DNA of 64,000 nt from Sinorhizobium shofinae (lineage in GTDB: Bacteria; Pseudomonadota; Alphaproteobacteria; Rhizobiales; Rhizobiaceae), in contig MBFK01000006.1 in the NCBI GenBank assembly GCA_001704765.1, positions 62,001 to 126,000 on the forward strand, in the 5' to 3' direction. The notes under the pieces are model-generated. The model was given only the letters and a program-made list of their open reading frames with translations, ran no database searches and was not told the DNA's origin. Each line of letters opens with the position of its first letter. The stretch's first letter is position 1. Below are positions 19,474-28,020 of this stretch, piece after piece. The position numbers were made by a program, and so were the translations under genes.

Positions 19474-19575
19474 GACGCAACACATCCTTTCAGACCAATA
19501 TCTGGGTTGTCGCATGTGGAACATCAATAGGTGCGCGAGCCTGTCGAAAGAGCTTTTCTGCTGTCGCATTTGAGA

Positions 19576-19605
19576 AAAGGCGGGCTTCGATCGAACCCCG
19601 CCTTT
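19576..19605 (-). terminator. rho-independent terminator downstream of glnA
   Basis: AAAGGCGGG (19576-19584) pairs with CCCGCCTTT (19597-19605). Read on the minus strand, the stem ends in TTTT. It lies about 50-80 nt beyond the glnA stop and before hspQ, separating the two transcripts. Confidence 0.75.
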
Positions 19606-19657
19606 CGCTCTCATCTCGCATGGACCAGCCGCATCTGACGGGCCAGTGGTCCCGTCA

Positions 19658-21067
19658 TCAGACGGAATAGTACATGTCGTACTCGACCGGATGCGGGGTC
19701 ATCTCGAAGCGCATGACCTCCTGCATCTTGAGCTCGATGAACGAGTCGATCTGGTCGTCGTCGAAGACACCACCGGCGGTCAGGAACTTGCGGTCCTTGT
19801 CGAGGCTTTCGAGGGCTTCGCGCAGGCTGCCGCAAACCGTCGGGATCTTCTTCAGCTCCTTCGGCGGCAGGTCATAGAGGTCCTTGTCCATCGCCTTGCC
19901 GGGATGCAGCTTGTTCTTGATGCCGTCGAGGCCAGCCATCAGCATGGCGGCGAAGGCGAGGTAGGGGTTCGCGCTCGGATCCGGGAAGCGGACTTCGACG
20001 CGCTTTGCCTTCGGGTTGCTGCCGAACGGAATGCGGCACGACGCCGAGCGGTTGCGGGCGGAGTAGGCGAGCAGAACCGGCGCCTCATAGCCCGGGACGA
20101 GACGCTTGTAGGAGTTCGTCGACGGGTTGGTGAAAGCGTTCAGCGCCTTCGCATGCTTGATGATGCCACCGATGAAGTAGAGGCAGGTTTCGGAGAGGCC
20201 GGCATATTCGTCACCGGCGAAGGTCGGCTTGCCGTCCTTCCAGATCGACAGGTGCACGTGCATGCCCGAGCCGTTGTCGCCGAAAACCGGCTTCGGCATG
20301 AAGGTCGCGGTCTTGCCATAGGCGTTGGCAACCTGATGCACGACATACTTGTAGATCTGCATCTTATCGGCGTTGCGGACGAGCGCGTCGAACTTGACGC
20401 CAAGCTCGTGCTGGGCGGCGGCCACTTCGTGGTGATGCTTCTCGACCGTGACGCCCATTTCGGCAAGCACCGTCAGCATTTCGGAGCGCATGTCCTGGCA
20501 GCTGTCGACCGGCGGAACCGGGAAGTAGCCGCCCTTGATGCGCGGACGGTGACCGAGGTTGCCGGTCTCATAGTCCGTGTCGTCGTTGGAGGGCAGTTCG
20601 GAGCTGTCGAGCTTGAAGCCGGTGTTGTACGGGTCGGCCTTGTACTTGACATCGTCGAAGACGAAGAATTCCGCCTCGGGGCCGACGAAGACGGTGTCGC
20701 CAATGCCGGAAGCCTTGAGGTAGGCCTCGGCCTTCTTCGCCGTGCCGCGCGGATCGCGGTTGTAGGCCTCGCCGGAAACCGGATCGAGAATATCGCAGAC
20801 GATGACCATGGTGGACTGCGCGAAGAACGGATCCATATGGGCCGTTTCCGGATCAGGCATCAGCACCATGTCGGACTCGTTGATCGCCTTCCAACCGGCA
20901 ATCGAAGAACCGTCGAACATGACGCCATCGGCGAACATGTCCTCGTCGACCACAGCAACGTCCATCGTCACATGCTGCAGCTTGCCCTTCGGATCGGTAA
21001 AGCGCAGGTCGACGAACTTGATGTCGTTATCCTTGATCTGCTTCAGAATTTCACTGGCAGTCGTCAT
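19658..21067 (-). CDS. glnA: glutamine synthetase type I GlnA
   Basis: Forms glutamine from glutamate, ammonia and ATP; the main ammonium-assimilation enzyme. 469 residues, the normal GSI length. Signatures: [17 protein letters not shown] near residue 50, [10 protein letters not shown] near 268 and the KxxYDLP adenylylation region ([13 protein letters not shown] near 395) containing the Tyr modified by GlnE. The start MTTASEILK at 21067 is chosen over an ATG three codons upstream because AGGGA lies 10 nt before it. It lies 91 nt downstream of glnB, the classic rhizobial glnBA order. Confidence 0.98.
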   Translation of the reverse strand: MTTASEILKQIKDNDIKFVDLRFTDPKGKLQHVTMDVAVVDEDMFADGVMFDGSSIAGWKAINESDMVLMPDPETAHMDPFFAQSTMVIVCDILDPVSGEAYNRDPRGTAKKAEAYLKASGIGDTVFVGPEAEFFVFDDVKYKADPYNTGFKLDSSELPSNDDTDYETGNLGHRPRIKGGYFPVPPVDSCQDMRSEMLTVLAEMGVTVEKHHHEVAAAQHELGVKFDALVRNADKMQIYKYVVHQVANAYGKTATFMPKPVFGDNGSGMHVHLSIWKDGKPTFAGDEYAGLSETCLYFIGGIIKHAKALNAFTNPSTNSYKRLVPGYEAPVLLAYSARNRSASCRIPFGSNPKAKRVEVRFPDPSANPYLAFAAMLMAGLDGIKNKLHPGKAMDKDLYDLPPKELKKIPTVCGSLREALESLDKDRKFLTAGGVFDDDQIDSFIELKMQEVMRFEMTPHPVEYDMYYSV

Positions 21068-21158
21068 TTTTTGCAATTCCCTGTGTGAGATGACGCAGTT
21101 GGAAAATCGGGGCCGAGCGGCCCCCAGGATTGGATGGAGGTATCGGACGGGAAGTCAA

Positions 21159-21536
<378 letters not shown>

Positions 21537-21557
21537 TTACCCGCTCGCCTTCCAGTA

Positions 21558-21574
21558 TGCATGTAGCGTGCCAA
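21558..21574 (-). promoter_or_regulatory. sigma-54 (RpoN) -24/-12 promoter of glnBA
   Basis: On the minus strand the sequence reads TTGGCACGCTACATGCA. It has GG and GC dinucleotides separated by exactly 10 nt and matches the consensus TGGCACG-N4-TTGCA except at one base. It ends about 60 nt before the glnB start codon, consistent with nitrogen (NtrC) control known for rhizobial glnB. Confidence 0.85.
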
Positions 21575-21748
21575 TTTTGTAGAGGAATGATGCGAGGAGA
21601 GGGAAATTTCACCTGCTCAAATCGAGTCGGCCCGGCACCGGCTTCTCATCCTCCTCCATACTCTGCCTAATTTTTATGAAGATTCACCGGCCGGAGCGCA
21701 CGATCCCAAGCGATCGCCGCAGTTTCACGCTCAAAGCCTTTTATTTGA

Positions 21749-21764
21749 GCACCAATATTGGGCA
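21749..21764. promoter_or_regulatory. possible NtrC binding site upstream of the glnB promoter
   Basis: GCACCAATATTGGGCA is an imperfect dyad resembling the NtrC half-site pattern GCACC/GGTGC, about 175 nt upstream of the -24 element. Such distances suit enhancer binding. The right half deviates from consensus, so the call is tentative. It also lies about 90 nt before the divergent NAD(P)HX repair gene. Confidence 0.35.
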
Positions 21765-21855
21765 AATGCATAAAAAAGACGCAATCTGCAACTGGAGGAG
21801 TGTCTTTGTCGGCGTGCTCTTGTCTAGCAGGCCCGGGCGCGCTTAGATCAGTGCC

Positions 21856-23331
21856 ATGCTCCACGCGCTTGAAGACATGCTGGTGACGCCGACCGAGATG
21901 GCGGCAATCGACAGGGACGCAGCCGATTCCGGCATCGACAGCTTTTCGCTGATGCGCTCGGCGGGGATGGCAGTGTCGGCTGCCGCCCTCAGGCTGTTTC
22001 CGGCTGCCTCTCGCTTTGTCGTACTCTGCGGCCCTGGCAATAATGGCGGCGATGGCTATATCGCCGCAGAAGCCCTGGCGGAGAGTGGCGCGCACGTTGT
22101 CTTATACGCACTAGGAGACCCCAACAAGCTGCGGGGTGACGCGGCCAAGGCCAGCCGCGCCTGCCGGCTCGGGGTCATGGACCTCGAGGCATTTGAACCC
22201 AAATCGGGCGACATTGTCGTCGACGCGCTGTTCGGGGCAGGGCTCGCTCGCGACCTGCCGGATGCGGCGCAAAATATCATCAAACGGGTCAATGCGAGCC
22301 GGATACCGGTGCTGGCGATTGATCTGCCTTCCGGCATTGATGGACGCACCGGCGAGGTGCGCGGCGCAAGTTTCGCTGCCGCGCATACGGTCACTTTCAT
22401 GGCGGCAAAGCCCGGACATGCCCTGATGCCGGGGCGTGCGTTGAGTGGCACGCTCGAGGTTTTCGATATCGGCATTCCCGCTCGGCTTGTGGCTGCGAGG
22501 GCAAGCGACCTGCGGATCAATACGCCGGCCATCTGGACGCAATATGCCGGCGGTCTCGAAGCGGGCACTCATAAATACAAGCGCGGCCACCTTGCCGTCC
22601 TTTCGGGAGGGTCGACGTCTACCGGTGCAGCGCGCCTCTCGGCGACGGCCGGTCTCGTCGCCGGGGCAGGGCTGGTGACGCTCGGCTCCCCACCGGACGC
22701 AGTCGCCGTCAACGCCGCCCACCTGACCGCCGTCATGCTCAAGGAAATCGACAGTCCCGCTGATCTCGCCGGTTGGCTGCGAGACAAGCGGCTCAGCGCA
22801 TTCGTGCTTGGCCCCGGTTTCGGCGTCGGCAAGAAAGTGAGGGACTTCGCCTTGATGCTCTGCGATCGCGCCCTGGTGCTCGATGCCGACGGGATGAGTT
22901 CTTTTCAGCAGGGAAGGGACGAGCTGTTTGAGAAGATCGCGGATAGCGGTGGCCAGGTCGTTATGACGCCTCACGAAGGTGAGTTTGCGCGCCTTTTCCC
23001 GAAGGTCGCCGCGGATACCTCGCTCTCCAAGATCGAAAAGGCGCAGGCAGCGGCAAGGCTCAGCCATGCGGTGATCGTCTACAAGGGGCCGGATACTGTT
23101 GTGGCGGCGCCTTCCGGCCGCGCCGTCGTGAATGTGAATGCGCCGCCCTGGCTTGCCACCGCCGGATCGGGTGACGTGCTGGCCGGCATTATCGGCGCTC
23201 ATTTGGCGCAGGGCTTGCCGGCCTTCGAAGCGGCCGCCGCCGCGGTCTGGCGCCACGGCGAGGCGGGTATCCGCGCCGGCCGCGCTGCGACGGCCGAGAC
23301 GCTCGTCGAACATATTCCGCCGCTTCCTTGA
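21856..23331 (+). CDS. bifunctional NAD(P)H-hydrate epimerase / ADP-dependent NAD(P)HX dehydratase (YjeF/Nnr)
   Basis: Repairs hydrated, damaged NAD(P)H. 491 residues in the usual fused order: N-terminal YjeF_N epimerase with GPGNNGGDGYIAAEAL near residue 59 and DALFGAGL near 123, then the ribokinase-like dehydratase with VLDADGMSSF near 336, MTPHEGEFARLF near 370 and TAGSGDVLAGIIGAHLAQG near 435. The ATG at 21856 is used; an in-frame ATG at 21877 is possible. It diverges from glnB. E. coli nnr is the characterised counterpart. Confidence 0.95.
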   Translation: MLHALEDMLVTPTEMAAIDRDAADSGIDSFSLMRSAGMAVSAAALRLFPAASRFVVLCGPGNNGGDGYIAAEALAESGAHVVLYALGDPNKLRGDAAKASRACRLGVMDLEAFEPKSGDIVVDALFGAGLARDLPDAAQNIIKRVNASRIPVLAIDLPSGIDGRTGEVRGASFAAAHTVTFMAAKPGHALMPGRALSGTLEVFDIGIPARLVAARASDLRINTPAIWTQYAGGLEAGTHKYKRGHLAVLSGGSTSTGAARLSATAGLVAGAGLVTLGSPPDAVAVNAAHLTAVMLKEIDSPADLAGWLRDKRLSAFVLGPGFGVGKKVRDFALMLCDRALVLDADGMSSFQQGRDELFEKIADSGGQVVMTPHEGEFARLFPKVAADTSLSKIEKAQAAARLSHAVIVYKGPDTVVAAPSGRAVVNVNAPPWLATAGSGDVLAGIIGAHLAQGLPAFEAAAAAVWRHGEAGIRAGRAATAETLVEHIPPLP

Positions 23332-23344
23332 AGTGATCGCGCGT

Positions 23345-23842
23345 TTAGCCGCGCGTTCCCTTGGCGATCGGCTCCTGATAGGTGAAGCCCATATCCCAGG
23401 GGAAATAGATCCAGGTATCCTGGCTCACTTCGGTGACGAAGGTGTCGACCAGCGGGCGGCCCTTCGGCTTGGCGTATACCGCGGCGAAATGCGCCTTGGG
23501 CAGCATAGCGCGGACTTCGGCGGCCGTCTTGCCTGTGTCGGTCAGGTCGTCGACGACCAGCACACCTTCGCCGCCGTCCTCGGCGATCTCTGGTGAGATG
23601 CCCTTAAGCAGCTTCATCTGCCCCTGCGTGTCGTAGTCGTGATAGGAGGCGATGCAGACGGTTTCAATCATGCGGATGTTGAGTTCCCGGCTGATGATTG
23701 CCGCCGGCACGAGGCCGCCACGGGTGATGCAGACCATTGCGCGCCATTCCTGCCCGTTGTCTGCCAGCCGCCAGGCGAGTGCACGCGCGTCGCGGTGGAA
23801 TTGGTCCCAGGATACGGGAAAGGCTTTTTCGGGAAGAGACAT
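23345..23842 (-). CDS. gpt: xanthine phosphoribosyltransferase Gpt
   Basis: Salvages xanthine and guanine with PRPP. 165 residues; the PRPP-binding loop is [17 protein letters not shown] near residue 87, and [16 protein letters not shown] near residue 41 is the family's N-terminal signature. It converges on the NAD(P)HX repair gene with a 13-nt gap. There is no signal for operon membership. Confidence 0.95.
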   Translation of the reverse strand: MSLPEKAFPVSWDQFHRDARALAWRLADNGQEWRAMVCITRGGLVPAAIISRELNIRMIETVCIASYHDYDTQGQMKLLKGISPEIAEDGGEGVLVVDDLTDTGKTAAEVRAMLPKAHFAAVYAKPKGRPLVDTFVTEVSQDTWIYFPWDMGFTYQEPIAKGTRG

Positions 23843-24029
23843 ATGACGCGCTCCGCTTGGTCGATTAGGACTGTGAAGCGCTCCGGCAGATCAGCGTTCC
23901 ACACGCGGCGCTTCCATGTTAGCGAATGCAATACTGGCAATGAAGCCTGCAGCGCAAGGGCTTGCGTCGCCAGTACTCCGGTCGCATGAACTTGGGCCGG
24001 TCTACCGTCTTTCTGCTTGCGGACCGGGC

Positions 24030-24785
24030 CTAGCCGCCCTGGCGCGAGCGCGAGATCGCCTCGAGCATCGCCGCCACATCGGCCTCGGCAGCCGCAAGCG
24101 CCGACTCGTCGCGCCCGCGGATCACAATATCGGTCGAGAAGCTCTTGCCATCGAATTTCGGATAGGAGCCGATGCTCGTTTCGGGATGGTGCTTTTGCAC
24201 CTCGGTCAAGGGAGTGCCGATATCCCCTTCGCCAAAGGGGGAGCGGACCGTTCGCGACAGAACCGGTGTACCCGCCTGAAGACTGGGCAGCAGGCCATCG
24301 AGCATCGCCTGAAATACTTGGGGCACCCCTGCCATGACGTAGACATTGCCGACCTTGAAGCCGGGTGCGGTCGATACCGGATTGGCGATGTGGTCTGCCC
24401 CGAGCGGCATGCGCGCCATCCGCTTGCGGGCATCGGTAAACTCCATACCGCGCCGCTCATACATCGCGCCGAGCAATGCCATCGCCTTCGGATCGTGGAT
24501 GCACTCGACCCCGAACGCCTTCGATATCGCATCGGCGGTGATGTCGTCATGCGTCGGGCCGATGCCGCCCGAGGTGAAGACATGGTCGTAGCGGCCGCGC
24601 AGCGCATTGACGGCTTCGACGATCGCGTCTTCGTCGTCGGCGACGATCCGAACCTCGCGCAGATCGATTCCAACCATCGTCAGCATGTCGGCAAGGTGGC
24701 CGATGTTCTTGTCCTTGGTTCGGCCGGAGAGTAGCTCGTCGCCGATGGCGAGCATGGCAGCGGTGACAATACTGGCACTGTTCAT
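24030..24785 (-). CDS. molybdopterin-binding protein, CinA N-terminal / MoaB-Mog-like domain
   Basis: A 251-residue protein with the molybdopterin-binding fold: [19 protein letters not shown] near residue 8, [19 protein letters not shown] near 68 and [17 protein letters not shown] near 150. It corresponds to the N-terminal half of CinA-type proteins without the C-terminal nicotinamide-nucleotide amidase. Members are annotated as competence/damage-inducible protein A; CinA N-terminal domains act as ADP-ribose pyrophosphatase. Actual substrate here is unknown. It is divergent from wrbA across 164 nt containing an inverted repeat. Confidence 0.88.
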   Translation of the reverse strand: MNSASIVTAAMLAIGDELLSGRTKDKNIGHLADMLTMVGIDLREVRIVADDEDAIVEAVNALRGRYDHVFTSGGIGPTHDDITADAISKAFGVECIHDPKAMALLGAMYERRGMEFTDARKRMARMPLGADHIANPVSTAPGFKVGNVYVMAGVPQVFQAMLDGLLPSLQAGTPVLSRTVRSPFGEGDIGTPLTEVQKHHPETSIGSYPKFDGKSFSTDIVIRGRDESALAAAEADVAAMLEAISRSRQGG

Positions 24786-24828
24786 TTGCGCTCCGGAATG
24801 GTTTCGGATCGTTCAACGCGATCTGTTC

Positions 24829-24851
24829 ACTGTTTAGAATGACTGAACAGT
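24829..24851. promoter_or_regulatory. inverted repeat, probable repressor operator between the CinA-like gene and wrbA
   Basis: ACTGTTTAG (24829-24837) and CTGAACAGT (24843-24851) form 9-bp arms with one mismatch and a 5-nt spacer, the size and symmetry of a TetR-family operator. It lies 44 nt from the CinA-like start and about 100 nt before wrbA. The regulator is not in the window. Confidence 0.5.
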
Positions 24852-24949
24852 CTGTCGACCGGCCTCGTTCTGGCAATAGCATGCGTTTTGATAAATCCTG
24901 CCGACCGCGGCGATCAAGCGGAATTGCCGGACATCGAAGGAGTATTATT

Positions 24950-25548
24950 TTGGCTAAGGTGTTGGTTCTTTACTACTCGGCCTACGGACATATCGAAAAG
25001 ATGGCCTACGCGGTAGCGGAGGGCGCGGAGTCGGCCGGTGCCGAGGTGTCGGTGAAGCGTGTCCCGGAACTCGTGCCGGAAGAGGTAGCGAAGGCGTCCA
25101 CTACAAGATTGACCAGCCGGCCCCCATCGCGACGGTCGAGGAGCTGGGCGATTATGACGCGATCATCTTCGGCGCCGGCACGCGCTATGGAACGGTTGCT
25201 TCGCAGATGCGCAATTTCATCGATCAGACCGGCAGCCTTTGGGCGAAAGGCAAATTGGTCGGCAAGGTCGGTTCGGCCTTCACCTCCTCGGCAACCCAGC
25301 ATGGCGGCCAGGAATCGACCATCCTTGGCCTGATCCCCACCATGCTGCACCATGGCATGGTCGTCGTCGGTCTGCCTTACGCCTTCCAGGGGCAAATGGG
25401 CATCGACGAGATCAAGGGGGGCTCACCCTATGGCGCGTCGACGATTACTGGCGGCGACGGATCGCGCCAGCCGTCCGAGGTGGAACTCGACGCGGCACGC
25501 TTCCAGGGCGCCCACGTCGCGAGGATAGCCGACAAGCTCGCGGACTGA
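24950..25548 (+). pseudogene. wrbA: NAD(P)H:quinone oxidoreductase WrbA, frameshifted as given
   Basis: WrbA is a tetrameric FMN enzyme that reduces quinones by two electrons. The reading begins at a TTG (24950) preceded by GAAGGAG and gives [20 protein letters not shown]; the flavodoxin-like fold continues to about residue 50 (VPEEVAKAS). At about 25098-25100 (GCGTCCACTAC) the frame breaks; reading continues correctly in the +1-shifted frame as [40 protein letters not shown] and [16 protein letters not shown] to the normal end. One missing C (CCC to CC) explains the break, and restoring it gives 199 residues, the usual length. No other damage is seen, so this may be a sequencing error rather than a dead gene. 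Confidence 0.9.
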
Positions 25549-25574
25549 TCGAATTAGCTAGTCCCATGCGAGCG

Positions 25575-25598
25575 CGGCCCCACCTCGGGGCCGTGTTT
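25575..25598 (+). terminator. hairpin downstream of wrbA, likely terminator
   Basis: CGGCCCC (25575-25581) pairs with GGGGCCG (25587-25593) around ACCTC, followed by TGTTTGC. The T tract is weak. Confidence 0.5.
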
Positions 25599-25797
25599 GC
25601 TATTGAAATCGTTGAGCAATTGGGGCCATGGGCGGAGGTCGCGGAGCGGCCTTCAAAAATGGCACAACTCTAGCCAATTTGTGTTAACATCGCGCCGTCC
25701 GGGATGGACATGCCACAGGCAAGGAGGAGCAGAACGGCCGTGCCGCAACGGCCAAACCGGGGGCAGGATTGTCCCTGGAAATCCACGGGAGTGAAGA

Positions 25798-26040
25798 ATG
25801 GCGCGGATCATCTATTCGATCGTTCAACACGACGGAGGCTGGGCCTACAAGGCCGCCGACGCGTATTCGGAGTCCTTTCCCAGTCGCGAGATGGCGCTGG
25901 CGGCCGCAAAAGTTGCGGCGGCGGAACAGCAAGTCGGTGGCGACGATGAGGAAATCAGCTTCCAGGATGAGCAGGGAAACTGGCATTTCGAACACGCCGA
26001 TGGAGGAGATCGACCTGAAGCAACCGTCGAGGATGGCTGA
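25798..26040 (+). CDS. DUF2188 domain-containing small protein
   Basis: An 80-residue protein matching DUF2188: it opens MARIIYSIVQHDGGWAYKA and carries the segment SFPSREMALAAAKVAAAEQ (residues about 27-45). Members are small, found singly in soil bacteria, with no established function. No signal peptide or membrane segment. The start has GGGAG 5-10 nt upstream. The C-terminus is acidic. It precedes another small gene by 91 nt. Confidence 0.78.
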   Translation: MARIIYSIVQHDGGWAYKAADAYSESFPSREMALAAAKVAAAEQQVGGDDEEISFQDEQGNWHFEHADGGDRPEATVEDG

Positions 26041-26131
26041 GAGTGTCATAGGGGCCCTTGCCTGCGGATCTATGTTTCGCCCCTAAATCCAGGCCGTCCA
26101 CGGAGCAGCGACAGCGCGACGGAGGATATCT

Positions 26132-26350
26132 ATGCACTACAGCGTTCAGATCTTCACTTGGACCGCTCGGGAGGGCGTTCACCAGGTCGGATCGGTCATC
26201 GAAGTCGATGCACCCAACCCGAAGGCGGCTGCAGTATCGCTGCTCGGGTTACGGCTCGAAGACAACGGCGAATCGTCAAAACTGGCAGTCCGGGTCTGGC
26301 GCGGCGAAGACGCCCAGAAGGCCGATTGCGATTGTTTCTTTTATCACTGA
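26132..26350 (+). CDS. small hypothetical protein
   Basis: A 72-residue protein with an excellent ribosome binding site (CGGAGGATATCT before ATG). It reads MHYSVQIFTWTAREGVHQVG and ends with a cysteine-rich tail CDCFFYH. The sequence looks like a single beta-alpha-beta domain; PNPKAAAVSLLG near residue 28 suggests a helix. No family is recognised with confidence. Location between DUF2188 and a convergent pair of small genes gives no functional clue. Confidence 0.65.
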   Translation: MHYSVQIFTWTAREGVHQVGSVIEVDAPNPKAAAVSLLGLRLEDNGESSKLAVRVWRGEDAQKADCDCFFYH

Positions 26351-26397
26351 GACGGCCTCGCACGGCTTTGTTTCCGTGAATGAAAAGGCGGGCCTCG

Positions 26398-26420
26398 GCA
26401 TTCGCGTGTGATGCGAATGC
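26398..26420. terminator. possible hairpin between convergent small genes
   Basis: GCATTCGC (26398-26405) and GCGAATGC (26413-26420) form an 8-bp perfect stem with a 7-nt loop, located between the stop of the 72-residue gene and the stop of the convergent 58-residue gene. There is no T tract, so terminator function is uncertain. Confidence 0.35.
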
Positions 26421-26463
26421 GGGAAGCGATGCGTCGCGGATTCACGTCGAGAAAGGATGTGTC

Positions 26464-26640
26464 TCAGCGCGGTTTTCGCACAAGCATGTCTATCCAACCC
26501 GTTCGGTGCCCTGGCACGTCGCGGGCGCGCAGTTCCGCCTGGCGCGCCTCGATGGCGCTTGCGAAGGCATCCTTCATGGCGTCGATGACGCGGCGCTTCT
26601 CGGTGGGATCATCGCAGTCGACCGAAACCTCCAGCGTCAT
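26464..26640 (-). CDS. very small hypothetical protein, overlapping partner of the next gene
   Basis: Reading the minus strand from ATG at 26640 gives a 58-residue protein, MTLEVSVDCDDPTEKRRVID near the start, then a helical region (DAMKDAFASAIEARQAELRA) and a basic tail ending LVRKPR. Its ATG overlaps the TGA of the upstream 85-residue gene (ATGA), the arrangement of translationally coupled genes, which is the main reason to believe it. No family recognised; no signal peptide. Confidence 0.55.
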   Translation of the reverse strand: MTLEVSVDCDDPTEKRRVIDAMKDAFASAIEARQAELRARDVPGHRTGWIDMLVRKPR

Positions 26641-26894
26641 GCCGGCCTCTTTTGCGCGAGGGAACTCTCTATGAACGAGCGTCCGGCGATCAGAAGCAGG
26701 AGCTCGTCCCTTGTGCCGGCCTGATACTCTTCGATCAGCATCCGGCCATATCGCTGCGCCTGTGCACTCGTGCGCGACCAGCGATACTCGTTACACAGCC
26801 GGTCGAAGACGCGTTGAAGCGCGACGAGGTCTTCCGGCAACAAAGGTGTGCTGCTGGACGCTCGCAATGGACGCACGCCGATCCCCTCTGCCAT
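26637..26894 (-). CDS. small hypothetical helical protein
   Basis: An 85-residue product beginning MAEGIGVRPLRASS, with LLPEDLVALQRVFDRLCNEY near residue 18 and QRYGRMLIEEYQAGT near 46; predicted mostly helical and soluble. A GTG seven codons in, preceded by GAGGGG, is an alternative start that would remove the non-helical leader. It ends in a 4-nt overlap with the downstream 58-residue frame. I do not recognise a named family. Confidence 0.6.
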   Translation of the reverse strand: MAEGIGVRPLRASSSTPLLPEDLVALQRVFDRLCNEYRWSRTSAQAQRYGRMLIEEYQAGTRDELLLLIAGRSFIESSLAQKRPA

Positions 26895-26947
26895 CGATGC
26901 CAGGACAGTTTTGAGGGAAATACATTGCCAGCAACACGCAAAGATTG

Positions 26948-26969
26948 AACCCCTGGCGAATCAGGGGTT
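26948..26969. terminator. hairpin upstream of the small gene pair
   Basis: AACCCCTG (26948-26955) pairs perfectly with CAGGGGTT (26962-26969) around a 6-nt loop; on the plus strand a run of six T follows 7 nt later. No plus-strand gene obviously ends just before it, so its role is unclear. Confidence 0.35.
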
Positions 26970-27095
26970 TGTGCGATTTTTTGCTCGAGGCTCAGCACGA
27001 GAACCGAGTTCGGCATGCTCGCGGACGTGTACGGCAAAAAATGCGCCGGCAGCCCTTCCAATCGCTGCCATCGCAAAGTATTGCATGCACTGCAT

Positions 27096-27181
27096 GCGGA
27101 CGTGGCGAAACTGGTAGACGCAAGGGACTTAAAATCCCTCGGCCTTAGGCTGTACGGGTTCGATCCCCGTCGTCCGCACCA
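27096..27181 (+). tRNA. tRNA-Leu (anticodon TAA)
   Basis: Acceptor strands GCGGACG and CGTCCGC pair fully; the anticodon loop CTTAAAA reads TAA; a long variable arm typical of class II tRNA is present; T-loop GGTTCGATCC is present. The CCA end is encoded. Length 86 nt. Confidence 0.97.
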
Positions 27182-27199
27182 TGCATCTCGCGACTTCCG

Positions 27200-27225
27200 G
27201 CAGCACGTGCTCGGGCTGCTTTTTT
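27200..27225 (+). terminator. terminator after tRNA-Leu
   Basis: GCAGC (27200-27204) and GCTGC (27215-27219) flank a 10-nt loop and are followed by six T, 19 nt downstream of the tRNA. Confidence 0.7.
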
Positions 27226-27816
27226 CTACTGCGCCGCAATCTTGAAAGGCTGGTCGACGCTGGCGCTCTTGCCGCTGTTGATGTCGTTGAAGCGGAAGCG
27301 CAGGACATAGTCGCCGGCCGGAGCGCCGGTTACGTCTACGGTCAGCGTTGCGTAGATCTCCTGGTTGCGGAGGTAGCCGGTGAAGGTAAAGTCGCCGAAC
27401 CCCTTGCGGGTCGCAAGCACCTCGCCCTTAGGGCTGACGATGTCGAGATCGACGGTGAAGCGAGTCTCAAGCTTGCCCTTGGCGCTTGCCTCCTTCCAAG
27501 TGAGGCCAACCGGCTCGATATAGGACACGAGCGTCTCGCCGGTCTTGAAAACCGAATCTTGCTTCGGTTCGTACATTGCGTAGCCGGCCGGTTCGGCCGC
27601 GACGAAAACAGCCTTGCCGATCGCGAAGGGAAGGGTTTGTGAGAACGCGCTGACAGCCTGGCGCAGCGTTTCGCGCGCGCCTGCCGCGTCGCCGGAGCTT
27701 GCCTGTTTTTCCGCTTTCGCCGCGGCCTCGGAAAGCGGCCCCGCTTCGGCTTCGAAAGTGGCCAGGGCCGGAGCCGCCAGAGTCAGTATCGCAAGCATGG
27801 GCAGGTAGTTCGCCAT
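27226..27816 (-). CDS. hypothetical exported protein
   Basis: A 196-residue protein with a signal peptide (MANYLPMLAILTLAAPALA) followed by an Ala/Glu-rich helical region to about residue 55 and a beta-rich domain with VTGAPAGDYVLRFRFNDIN near residue 165, resembling periplasmic beta-sandwich domains. The start at 27816 is chosen because GGGGAAG precedes it and it opens on the signal peptide; upstream in-frame ATG at 27864 does not. It probably acts in the periplasm; I cannot assign a family. Its stop lies in the region of the tRNA-Leu terminator (convergent). Confidence 0.75.
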   Translation of the reverse strand: MANYLPMLAILTLAAPALATFEAEAGPLSEAAAKAEKQASSGDAAGARETLRQAVSAFSQTLPFAIGKAVFVAAEPAGYAMYEPKQDSVFKTGETLVSYIEPVGLTWKEASAKGKLETRFTVDLDIVSPKGEVLATRKGFGDFTFTGYLRNQEIYATLTVDVTGAPAGDYVLRFRFNDINSGKSASVDQPFKIAAQ

Positions 27817-28020
27817 CGCACTTCCCCAGCATCCCGACTGCTCAAAACTGTCGGCATTTGGCACTGCAAGTCAAGACGAGGGGGACTGTGCCGACCGCAA
27901 CAGAATGGGCTTCCGATCGGCCAGTCCGCTCGGAAGGCGCTACTCGTCAAATCGATGGTTTCAACCGCAACAATGTGCGATAGCGACAGCGATCTGCAAA
28001 CAAACGGGTGATGACACGAG

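Noticed and set aside
26408-26674. 88-codon plus-strand frame
   Set aside because: Antisense to the small minus-strand pair, poor start context, and no coherent protein features.
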